From assembly GCF_014193655.1 (NCBI RefSeq), contig NZ_JACHZQ010000005.1:186001-250000 (forward strand): 64,000 nt of DNA. Direction: 5' to 3'. Source of the DNA: Rhizobium sp. BK313 (GTDB taxonomy: Bacteria > Pseudomonadota > Alphaproteobacteria > Rhizobiales > Rhizobiaceae). Below the pieces are notes generated by a model. The model made no database searches, was not told where the DNA came from, and saw only the letters and a list, made by a program, of their open reading frames with translations. This document shows, piece after piece, positions 1 through 7,008 of this stretch (positions are counted from its first letter, which is position 1; each line of letters opens with the position of its first letter). A program made the position numbers and the translations under genes.

Positions 1-145
1 TCAAAATCTCCCAGACCACCAATAGCGCCAGCAGGCTGGCTAGACCCACGGCAAGCCGGAACGCTCGCCGGCGCTCGGTCGGCGCCGCCGGTGGCGGAGC
101 AGATGGTTCTGGCTCGATCGGTTCGTTGCTCGTCGTGTTGCTCAT
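1..145 (-). CDS. N-terminal fragment of an unrecognised single-span membrane protein
   Basis: An ATG at 145-143 opens a reading frame that stays open for 48 codons and runs off the left edge of the window. The visible part has a polar, proline-rich N-terminus (about residues 1-26), a short basic patch (RRR, 26-28), and then a hydrophobic stretch at about 31-48 that looks like a membrane anchor with the N-terminus in the cytoplasm. I do not recognise the family and there is no obvious Shine-Dalgarno sequence. It lies on the same strand as the MFS gene, 48 bases downstream of its stop, so the two could be co-transcribed. Confidence 0.5.
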   Translation of the reverse strand, partial: MSNTTSNEPIEPEPSAPPPAAPTERRRAFRLAVGLASLLALLVVWEIL

Positions 146-193
146 GGCGACAACATGCACGCGCGCTTACCATCATGACAAGAAAATTGTGGC

Positions 194-1450
194 TTACGCC
201 ACCTGCGGCTCGCCCTCGCGGTCCGGCGCGTTCAGATTGTCGATCCGACGCAATTGCGGGAAACCGCTTGCCCAGATGATCGCCACTGCCAACGTGCCGA
301 TGCCGCCGATGACGACGGCAGGGACGGCGCCGAAATAGTGCGCCATAGTGCCGGCGCGGAACTCGCCAAGTTCGTTCGACGCACCGACGAAGACCATATT
401 CACGGCGTTGACGCGGCCGCGCACATGGTCCGGCGTCCAGAGCGTGATCAGAGTTTCGCGGACATAGACGGAAATCAGATCGGACGCGCCCATGATGGCG
501 AGTGCCGCAATTGACAGCCACGGCGTATGCGAGATGCCGAAAATCAAAGTTCCCAGCCCAAACATCCCGACGCCGATGAACATGCAAATCCCAGCCCGAT
601 GCCGGATGGGATAGGTTGCCAGAAACAGGCCCATGGCAATGGCGCCGAAGCTCGGAGCAGCGCGCAGCAGGCCGAGACCCCAGGGACCCAGCGTCAAAAT
701 ATCACGCGCGTAGACCGGCATCAGCGCCACCGCACCGCCGAGCAGCACGGCAAAGAGATCGAGCGAGACGGCACCGAGCACGACCTTTTCCGACCAGATA
801 AAGCGAAAACCGGCGAGAATTTCGGTCAGGCTTCTCGATTCATGCGCGATACGCTGCTGCGGCTTCGGAATCAGGAACGTCAGCAGCGAACCGGCGGCAA
901 AAAACAGAACAGCCACACTGTAGGAAACGCTCGCTCCGACACCGTAGAGCAAGCCGCCGGCGACGGGACCGAGAATGGCGGCCGCGTCCCAGGACATCGA
1001 ATTCCAGGTGATCGCGTTCGACAGGTCCTTCGGCGGGATAAGATTCGGAGCGAGCGACTGCATCGCCGGCGTCATGAAAGCGCGCTCGACGCCGAAGACC
1101 GCAAGGATCATGAAGACCAGCAGCGGCGCGAAAGCGTTGGTAACGGTCAGGAACAACAGCGCGGCGGTGCAGAGCGTGCCGACAAAAATGCAGATCGCCG
1201 AGACCATGCGCCTGTTATAGCGGTCGGCAACCGTGCCGGTCACCAGGATCAAAAGCAGGGACGGGAGGAACTGCACGAGGCCGATCAGGCCGAGATAAAT
1301 CGGATTGCCGGTATGATCATACATCTGCCAGCCGACGGAGACGCTGACGACCTGTGTGGCGAAAGCCGTCAGAAAACGGGCGAAGAAGAAATAGGTGTAG
1401 GCGATATGCCTGAACGCGGCAAATCGGTCTCCGCTGGCAACCAACGACAT
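194..1450 (-). CDS. MFS transporter, EntS/MFS_3-like exporter
   Basis: A 418-residue protein of alternating hydrophobic segments, consistent with a 12-span major facilitator superfamily permease. The loop after the second span carries the MFS signature GTVADRYNRR, and a symmetrical polar loop follows mid-protein. The overall pattern (early FFFARFLTAFATQ, QMYDHTGNP, DHVRGRVNAV near the C-terminus) resembles the MFS_3 / enterobactin-exporter EntS group, so drug or siderophore efflux is the likely role, but the substrate cannot be read from the sequence. I chose the ATG at 1450 because the first span begins shortly after it; an upstream in-frame start at 1528 would add 26 poorly hydrophobic residues. 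The C-terminus is short and polar. Confidence 0.8.
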   Translation of the reverse strand: MSLVASGDRFAAFRHIAYTYFFFARFLTAFATQVVSVSVGWQMYDHTGNPIYLGLIGLVQFLPSLLLILVTGTVADRYNRRMVSAICIFVGTLCTAALLFLTVTNAFAPLLVFMILAVFGVERAFMTPAMQSLAPNLIPPKDLSNAITWNSMSWDAAAILGPVAGGLLYGVGASVSYSVAVLFFAAGSLLTFLIPKPQQRIAHESRSLTEILAGFRFIWSEKVVLGAVSLDLFAVLLGGAVALMPVYARDILTLGPWGLGLLRAAPSFGAIAMGLFLATYPIRHRAGICMFIGVGMFGLGTLIFGISHTPWLSIAALAIMGASDLISVYVRETLITLWTPDHVRGRVNAVNMVFVGASNELGEFRAGTMAHYFGAVPAVVIGGIGTLAVAIIWASGFPQLRRIDNLNAPDREGEPQVA

Positions 1451-1594
1451 GAGGTGAGGCTTTCCGACCAGGGCAAATGCGCGGAACGCGCTTGCTCGGC
1501 CTGTTAAACATGATTCAGCGTGCTTCAAAGCATGGGACTTGCCCGTTAAGTCGCCAATGTCTACATGTCTGTCAACCGCGAAATGGAGACGGAT

Positions 1595-1888
1595 ATGCTT
1601 GCCTTATTTCAAACCATTGATCTGGCTTTGAATCTTTATACCTGGGTGCTGATCGCGAGTGCCATTTTCTCATGGCTCTATGCTTTCAATGTCATCAATT
1701 CGAGCAATCAGTTCGTCAACTCGGTTGGAAGTTTCCTCTATGCGGTCACGGAGCCTGCGCTCCGCCCGATCCGGCGCGTGTTGCCCGATCTTGGCGGCAT
1801 CGACATTTCGCCCATCATTCTGCTGCTGATCATCTTCTTCTTCCGTTCCCTGATGTGGAACACGCTTTACCCGCTCTTTGGCCGGTGA
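1595..1888 (+). CDS. YggT family integral membrane protein
   Basis: A 97-residue protein with two hydrophobic segments, about residues 8-30 and 70-90, separated by the family's typical loop (NxFVxxVGSFLYAVTEPALRPIRR, with the conserved TEPxLRPIRR core). YggT proteins are small inner-membrane proteins linked to osmotic tolerance and envelope or division functions; the mechanism is unknown. The ATG at 1595 follows a GGAGAC ribosome binding site at suitable spacing; an upstream ATG at 1565 would add ten residues without membrane character. The stop overlaps the start of the DUF167 gene by four bases (GTGA), so the two are translationally coupled, the usual yggT-yggU pairing. Confidence 0.88.
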   Translation: MLALFQTIDLALNLYTWVLIASAIFSWLYAFNVINSSNQFVNSVGSFLYAVTEPALRPIRRVLPDLGGIDISPIILLLIIFFFRSLMWNTLYPLFGR

Positions 1889-2199
1889 GCGAGGCCTGGC
1901 AAGCTTTTGCCGACCACGTGAGACTATCCGTCCGGCTCACGCCCAATGGCGGGCGTGACGCCATTGAAGGCGTCGAGGCCGGCGCCGACGGCGAGCCCTA
2001 TCTCAAAGCGCGTGTTTCCGCGGTGCCGGAAAAGGGCAAAGCCAACAAGGCGCTGATCGCGCTCATTGCCAAGAACCTCGGCATCGCCAAATCCGCGGTC
2101 AGCCTGATCTCCGGCGATACAGCGCGTAAAAAAATCCTCCGGATCGATGGCGACCCGGAGGATTTAATAGGCAAACTTAGGGCTCTGCTGAAAGTCTGA
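1885..2199 (+). CDS. DUF167 / YggU family protein
   Basis: A 104-residue protein beginning with GTG at 1885, which overlaps the TGA of yggT. It shows the DUF167 core: RLTPNGGRDAIEG near the N-terminus, then the basic motif VPEKGKANKALIALIAKNLG (about 48-67) and ISGDTARKKxLRI near the C-terminus. The molecular function of this widespread small family is not known. The last 25 codons contain a strong inverted repeat that, on the opposite strand, reads as the transcription terminator of the convergent ppa gene, whose stop codon abuts this one directly. Confidence 0.85.
   Translation: MSEAWQAFADHVRLSVRLTPNGGRDAIEGVEAGADGEPYLKARVSAVPEKGKANKALIALIAKNLGIAKSAVSLISGDTARKKILRIDGDPEDLIGKLRALLKV
2128..2164 (-). 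terminator. Rho-independent terminator of ppa inside the DUF167 coding region
   Basis: On the minus strand a perfect 10-bp stem (arms 2155-2164 and 2133-2142, 12-base loop) is followed by a run of seven T residues (complement of 2128-2134). This is a canonical intrinsic terminator for ppa, lying 36-72 bases past its stop and wholly inside the 3' part of the convergent DUF167 gene. Confidence 0.85.
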
Positions 2200-2736
2200 T
2201 CAGACCTTCGCCTTCTTGGCGCGCTCGATAGCTTCAACAATGAGCTCACCAGCTTCCTTGGAGCCGCCCCAGCCATAGATTTTCACCCACTTGCCGGGTT
2301 CCAGATCCTTGTAGTGCTCGAAGAAGTGCTCGATCTGCTTCAGCGTGATCTCCGGCAGGTCAGTATGTTCCTTGACCTTCTCGTAGCGCAGCGTCAGCTT
2401 CGGCGAGGGAACGGCGATGATCTTTTCGTCCTTGCCGGAATTGTCCTCCATCTTCAGCACGCCGATCGGGCGGACATTGATGACGCAGCCCGGAACCAGC
2501 GGACGGGTGCTTGCGATGAGTACGTCGATCGGGTCGCCGTCTTCGGAGAGCGTGTGCGGGACGAAGCCATAATTGCCCGGATAGGTCATCGGCGTGTAGA
2601 GGAAACGGTCAACGACCAGCGTGCCGGCCTCCTTGTCCATTTCATACTTGATCGGATGACCGCCGACCGGAACTTCAACGATGACGTTGACGTCTTCGGG
2701 CGGGTTCTTGCCAATGGAAATCGCGTCGATGCGCAT
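2200..2736 (-). CDS. ppa: Inorganic pyrophosphatase
   Basis: A 178-residue family I soluble inorganic pyrophosphatase, which hydrolyses PPi to phosphate and so drives biosynthetic reactions in the cytoplasm. The metal-binding signature DGDPID is at residues 66-71, preceded by the conserved YPGNYGFVPHT (52-62) and followed by EHFFEHYKDLEPGKWVK, which carries the conserved late KD and lysine residues. Length is exactly typical of bacterial hexameric enzymes. The start ATG at 2736 directly precedes MRIDAISIGK. The gene converges on DUF167 with no intergenic base, and its terminator is embedded in that gene. Confidence 0.95.
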   Translation of the reverse strand: MRIDAISIGKNPPEDVNVIVEVPVGGHPIKYEMDKEAGTLVVDRFLYTPMTYPGNYGFVPHTLSEDGDPIDVLIASTRPLVPGCVINVRPIGVLKMEDNSGKDEKIIAVPSPKLTLRYEKVKEHTDLPEITLKQIEHFFEHYKDLEPGKWVKIYGWGGSKEAGELIVEAIERAKKAKV

Positions 2737-2860
2737 GCGTGTCCCCTAATAAGGATGGTTGCTGCAGCCAGATAATCGGAATCATGACGCAACGCAACAA
2801 GGCATTGGGACGATGCGGGATTTTAATCGATCAACGTGGCGAACGCCGCAGCGGGCGGCC

Positions 2861-3367
2861 TTAGGGCCAGACGAAGCCGATCTTTTTGAGCTGCTTGCGG
2901 TCGAAGGTCTCGATGCCCTCGCAGAAATCGGCGCCACCCTGACCGCGATAGAAGCGGTCGCCATTCTCGTTTTCCTCAAGGCACCAGACGACAAGTCCCT
3001 TGCAGCCGAGCGACTTCAGGAGCCGACGCGCCTCACCGAAGAGAAGCCGGCCAAGGCCAATGCCTTGATACTCCGGGCGAAGATAGAGTTCGTAGATCTC
3101 GCCTTCCTGCGGCAGCGCGCGGGCGCGGTTGAGGCCAAGCGTGGCGTAACCGGCGATCTCGCCGGCGACATCGAGAACCAGGAGCGTCGCCGGGCCACTG
3201 GTCGCCTTGCGCCACCAGGCTTCGCCACGGCGCTCGATCATCTGGCTAAGCGCACGATGCGGAATGATGCCAGTATAGGTGTACTGCCACGACTGGCGGT
3301 GCACCTCGGAAATGGCCCGGGCATCATGCGGTTCAGCCCGCCGAACATCAATCGACAACGTCTTCAT
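2861..3367 (-). CDS. GNAT family N-acetyltransferase
   Basis: A 168-residue GCN5-related acetyltransferase. The acetyl-CoA binding motif A is visible as YLRPEYQGIGLGRLLF, with Q/GxGxG/A form QGIGLG at residues 101-106, preceded by the motif B-type strand IYELY. The N-terminus (DVRRAEPHDARAISEVHRQSW) is typical of the family. The substrate is unknown. I start at the ATG at 3367; a longer in-frame start at 3436 would add 23 hydrophobic, atypical residues. It stands alone between ppa and typA on the same strand, with about 125 bases to ppa. Confidence 0.82.
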   Translation of the reverse strand: MKTLSIDVRRAEPHDARAISEVHRQSWQYTYTGIIPHRALSQMIERRGEAWWRKATSGPATLLVLDVAGEIAGYATLGLNRARALPQEGEIYELYLRPEYQGIGLGRLLFGEARRLLKSLGCKGLVVWCLEENENGDRFYRGQGGADFCEGIETFDRKQLKKIGFVWP

Positions 3368-3512
3368 AACGGCTACTCTGGTCCCGCCAGCGAAAACTAA
3401 CCATCCACAAATCATGCGGATCAACGACTTGCCCACAGTCTTTATCCGTGGACGACTGCTGAAAATTAACGCCTTTTTAACCTTTGCTACAAGGGCTCAA
3501 AAATCGAACACA

Positions 3513-3541
3513 CAAAATAAAACCCCGGCACAAGGCCGGGG
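3513..3541 (-). terminator. Rho-independent terminator of typA
   Basis: On the minus strand, just past the typA stop, a 7-bp GC stem (3535-3541 with 3523-3529, five-base loop) is followed by TTTTATTTTG. This is a standard intrinsic terminator. Confidence 0.85.
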
Positions 3542-3575
3542 TCAATTGATCAGAAAGCGGTACAGACTTGCCCTA

Positions 3576-5402
3576 TTAGGCAGAGCGGGCCTTTTCGAAG
3601 CGCTTGCGCTCGTTCGGATCGAGGTACATCTTGCGCAGACGGATCGACTTCGGGGTCACTTCCATCAACTCGTCGTCCTGGATCCACGACAATGCGCGGT
3701 CGAGCGTCATGCGGATTGGCGGCGTCAGCTTCACAGCTTCGTCCTTGCCGGCGGCGCGGATGTTGGTCAGCTGCTTGCCCTTGAGCACGTTCACTTCGAG
3801 GTCGTTGTCTCTGGAGTGAATGCCGATGATCATGCCGGCATAGACCTTTTCACCCGGTTCGATGATCATCGGACCGCGGTCTTCCAGGTTGAACATCGCG
3901 TAGGCGACGGCTTCGCCGGAGGCATTGGCGAGAAGGACGCCGTTGACGCGACCGCCGATCGCGCCCTTGAAGGGCTGATAATCATGGAAGAGGCGGTTCA
4001 TGATGGCGGTGCCACGCGTATCCGTCAGCAGTTCCGACTGATAGCCGATGAGACCACGGGTCGGCGCGAAGAATTTCAGGCGCAGGCGATTGCCGCCGGA
4101 CGGACGAAGCTCGACCATTTCGGCCTTGCGCTCCGACATCTTCTGCACGACGACACCGGAATGCTCTTCGTCGACGTCGATGACGACTTCTTCGATCGGC
4201 TCCAGCATCTGGCCGGTCGCCTCGTCCTTGTGCATGACGACGCGCGGACGCGATACGGCAAGCTCGAAGCCTTCACGGCGCATGGTTTCGATCAAAACGG
4301 CGAGCTGCAATTCGCCACGGCCGGAGACGTAGAACGAATCCTTGCCTTCGGCTTCTTCGATCTTCAGCGCAACGTTGCCTTCGGCTTCCTTGAACAGGCG
4401 ATCGCGAATGACGCGCGAGGTAACCTTGTCGCCTTCGGTCCCAGCCAGCGGGCTGTCGTTGACGATAAAGGACATGGTGACGGTCGGCGGATCGATCGGC
4501 TGGGCGTGCAGTGCCTCGGTGACGGACGGATCGCAGAATGTGTCGGCGACCGTACCCTTGGACAGGCCGGCGATGGCGACGATATCGCCTGCATGGGCTT
4601 CCTCGATGGGCGTACGCTCGATGCCCCGGAAGGCGAGAATCTTGGAAATGCGGCCGGTTTCGATCAGCTTGCCATCCTGGCCCAGAACCTTGACGGACTG
4701 GTTCGGCTTGATCGAGCCGGAATGAATACGGCCAGTGATGAGGCGGCCGAGGAACGGATTGGCTTCGAGAAGCGTGCCGATCATGCGGAACGCGCCGTCT
4801 TCTTCGCCGACACTCGGCTCCGGCACATGCTTCAGCACGAGATCGAGAAGCGGGCCAAGGCCATCCTCAACTGGGCCTTCCGGTGAATAGTTCATCCAGC
4901 CGGCGCGGCCCGAGCCGTAAAGGATCGGGAAATCGAGCTGCTCGTCGGTGGCGTCGAGCGCTGCGAAGAGATCAAAGACTTCGTTGATGACTTCTTCGTG
5001 GCGAGCGTCCGGACGATCGATCTTGTTGATCGCGACGATCGGGCGAAGGCCGACCTTCAGCGCCTTGCCGACCACGAACTTGGTCTGCGGCATCGGGCCT
5101 TCCGAGGAATCGACCAGCACGATGGCGCCATCGACCATCGAAAGGATGCGCTCGACTTCGCCGCCGAAGTCGGCGTGGCCGGGCGTATCGACGATGTTGA
5201 CGCGAACGCCCTTCCAGACGACGGAGGTTGCCTTGGCAAGAATGGTGATACCGCGCTCTTTTTCCAGATCGTTGGAATCCATCATGCGCTCAACGGTGCG
5301 CTGGTTCTCGCGGAAGGAACCGGACTGCTTCAGAAGCTCGTCAACGAGGGTGGTTTTCCCATGGTCAACGTGCGCGATGATCGCGATGTTGCGAAGTGCC
5401 AT
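3576..5402 (-). CDS. typA: Translational GTPase TypA/BipA
   Basis: A 608-residue ribosome-associated GTPase of the elongation-factor superfamily, implicated in 50S assembly and stress adaptation. G1 is HVDHGKTT at residues 11-18, the switch I region holds RGITI (50-54), G3 is DTPGHADFGGEVER (72-85) and G4 is NKIDRPDAR. The C-terminal half carries the EF-G-like domain with GRGELQLAVLIETMRREG and the TypA-specific C-terminal domain. Length is typical. The ATG at 5402 gives MALRNIAIIAHVD, the normal family start; the frame continues upstream but that part is not conserved in appearance. Monocistronic, with its own terminator. Confidence 0.95.
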   Translation of the reverse strand: MALRNIAIIAHVDHGKTTLVDELLKQSGSFRENQRTVERMMDSNDLEKERGITILAKATSVVWKGVRVNIVDTPGHADFGGEVERILSMVDGAIVLVDSSEGPMPQTKFVVGKALKVGLRPIVAINKIDRPDARHEEVINEVFDLFAALDATDEQLDFPILYGSGRAGWMNYSPEGPVEDGLGPLLDLVLKHVPEPSVGEEDGAFRMIGTLLEANPFLGRLITGRIHSGSIKPNQSVKVLGQDGKLIETGRISKILAFRGIERTPIEEAHAGDIVAIAGLSKGTVADTFCDPSVTEALHAQPIDPPTVTMSFIVNDSPLAGTEGDKVTSRVIRDRLFKEAEGNVALKIEEAEGKDSFYVSGRGELQLAVLIETMRREGFELAVSRPRVVMHKDEATGQMLEPIEEVVIDVDEEHSGVVVQKMSERKAEMVELRPSGGNRLRLKFFAPTRGLIGYQSELLTDTRGTAIMNRLFHDYQPFKGAIGGRVNGVLLANASGEAVAYAMFNLEDRGPMIIEPGEKVYAGMIIGIHSRDNDLEVNVLKGKQLTNIRAAGKDEAVKLTPPIRMTLDRALSWIQDDELMEVTPKSIRLRKMYLDPNERKRFEKARSA

Positions 5403-5640
5403 ATGTTGTATCTCTGAGGCTGGGGCGCTGTATGAAGTGAACACGCCAATTACATTTGGCGCGCTCATACCCTTTTTTTTGCATTTGCGAAAGGGGGGAC
5501 GCGCGAAAGCGGCAGTAAGCTCGCCTTCACGCGCCACCGATACGTCAATTTCGCGGTAGCCGATAACAAAAGTCTCCGTTCTGCGATGTCGCCAATATCG
5601 GATGTACGCAGTCGCCTTAGTCGGGATTTCCGCGAATCCC

Positions 5641-6324
5641 TCAGGCAGCGCGCTTCAGCAACCAGGCATCACGATCCATCAGGAAGACTTTGAGGCGATG
5701 GGGATAGTCGTGCGTCACCGCATCTCGCACGCTTTGCCGTGAAGCCAATTCTGCACGCCATGCCCTGACACGCGGCAGCGCATCGAATATGCCGGTCGGT
5801 GTGATGGTATCGAAGACGTCAAAGTAACGGAAGATCGGTGCGAAGACCGCATCGACCAGGCTGAACACCCCGCCAGCGAAAAATGGTCCGTCGTTCAGTT
5901 CGGTCTCAACACGCCCGAACTTGTCGATCAGCGCCTTGCGCTTGGCCTCGTAGGTCCCTTCATCTGTGGCGGTCTCAAAACCCCACAAATCCGAAAGGAT
6001 GGAAGAGCCGAACTCAATCCAACCGCGATGCCTGGCACGAGTCAGCGGATCGGCCGGATGGAGCCTGGCGCCCGATTGGGTTTCCTCAAGATATTCGCAG
6101 ATTGCTGCGCTTTCGAACAACACCGTTTCTGCCCCGTCGCCCTGCCGCACGATCAGGAGCGGCACCTTGCCGAGCGGAGAAATGGTGAGAAACCAATCCG
6201 GCTTCGCCGACAGATCGACATAACGGAGCTCGAATGCCACGGCCTTTTCAGTAAGCACGATGACGGCCCGCTGAACGTAGGGGCAAAGGTAGTGGCTGAC
6301 GAGGGTCAACTTTGCGTCGAACAT
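5641..6324 (-). CDS. Glutathione S-transferase family protein
   Basis: A 227-residue two-domain glutathione transferase. The N-terminal thioredoxin-like domain has SHYLCPYVQRA with the candidate catalytic Cys14-Pro15, the cis-proline segment GKVPLLI, and the glutathione-binding FESAAICEYLEE. The helical C-terminal domain follows (RARHRGWIEFGSSIL onward). A cysteine rather than serine or tyrosine at the active site suggests an omega- or lambda-like, thiol-transferase type. The ATG at 6324 follows a strong AAGGAG. It is divergent from a marR-family gene, and the shared promoter region contains a long inverted repeat, so repression by that regulator is likely. Confidence 0.88.
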   Translation of the reverse strand: MFDAKLTLVSHYLCPYVQRAVIVLTEKAVAFELRYVDLSAKPDWFLTISPLGKVPLLIVRQGDGAETVLFESAAICEYLEETQSGARLHPADPLTRARHRGWIEFGSSILSDLWGFETATDEGTYEAKRKALIDKFGRVETELNDGPFFAGGVFSLVDAVFAPIFRYFDVFDTITPTGIFDALPRVRAWRAELASRQSVRDAVTHDYPHRLKVFLMDRDAWLLKRAA

Positions 6325-6386
6325 GATCAAATCTCCTTTTGTCTGACACAGCGAATGGGGCAGGGACGTATCTGCATTCGAGATAC

Positions 6387-6443
6387 ATGCAATTGCATCT
6401 ATATCCAGACTTGCCAGATTGGTCAATATAGATGTAATTGCAT
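6387..6443. promoter_or_regulatory. Paired 18-base inverted repeat, candidate MarR operator
   Basis: ATGCAATTGCATCTATAT (6387-6404) is repeated in inverted orientation at 6426-6443 with a single mismatch (G to A), separated by 21 bases. The outer 12 bases of each arm are themselves palindromic (ATGCAATTGCAT) or nearly so. The right arm ends two bases before the marR ATG at 6446, where a ribosome binding site should be. The position between divergent GST and marR genes makes it a likely operator for autoregulation and control of the GST. Confidence 0.75.
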
Positions 6444-6445
6444 CC

Positions 6446-6910
6446 ATGTCCGATTGTTCAGATGTCGAACCCCCAAAGCCCTCCCCCGCCATCACACGAG
6501 CATGGGTGCGCCTCATGCGTACTCAGCAGATCGTCCTGGCGGCGATCGAGCAGGACTTGAAAGCGGCCGACCTGCCGCCGCTCGGTTGGTATGACGTACT
6601 GCTGGAACTGGCACGGGCCGCGGGCGGCAGGCTGCGGCCCTACGAGATTGAAGAGCGCACGCTCCTAGCCCAACATAACCTGTCTCGCCTTCTCGACCGG
6701 ATGGAAAAGGCTGGTTTTGTTCACCGCGAGGTATTTTCCGAGGACGGCCGAGGCCGCTGGGTGGTTATCACTGAGGCAGGGAGTGCCATGCGGAGCCACA
6801 TGTGGACCGTCTATGCCTCGGCGCTTCAACGCCACCTGGGCGACAAGCTAGACGACGCCCAAGCCGATCAACTGGGCGAACTGTTAGCAGTGCTTTCGCG
6901 CAAATCCTGA
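6446..6910 (+). CDS. MarR family transcriptional regulator (divergent to GST)
   Basis: A 154-residue winged-helix regulator. The body matches MarR proteins: ITRAWVRLMRTQQIVLAAIEQDL (dimerisation helix), LGWYDVLLELAR, LRPYEIEERTLLAQHNLSRLLDRMEKAGFVHRE (recognition helix, about residues 70-102), and the wing EDGRGRWVVITEAG. The ATG at 6446 gives MSDCSD; an upstream TTG at 6419 would place the start inside the candidate operator. No Shine-Dalgarno sequence is visible, as the operator arm occupies its place. A cysteine at position 4 could be redox active but this is speculation. It converges on the M3 peptidase gene. Confidence 0.85.
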   Translation: MSDCSDVEPPKPSPAITRAWVRLMRTQQIVLAAIEQDLKAADLPPLGWYDVLLELARAAGGRLRPYEIEERTLLAQHNLSRLLDRMEKAGFVHREVFSEDGRGRWVVITEAGSAMRSHMWTVYASALQRHLGDKLDDAQADQLGELLAVLSRKS

Positions 6911-7008
6911 TTTACCAGGCAAAATCAATCCAAACCGGACGCTGCCGCACATCGGCCGCAAAAGTTGACCTTTCGCGACTGACTTTTGCGACATACCGAA
7001 AGCAAGAA

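Noticed and set aside
527..1507. A 326-codon open frame antisense to the MFS gene
   Set aside because: A shadow frame rich in Arg, Gln and His with no hydrophobic core or motif.
3279..4886. A 535-codon open frame antisense to typA
   Set aside because: A shadow frame of a strongly conserved gene; product looks random.
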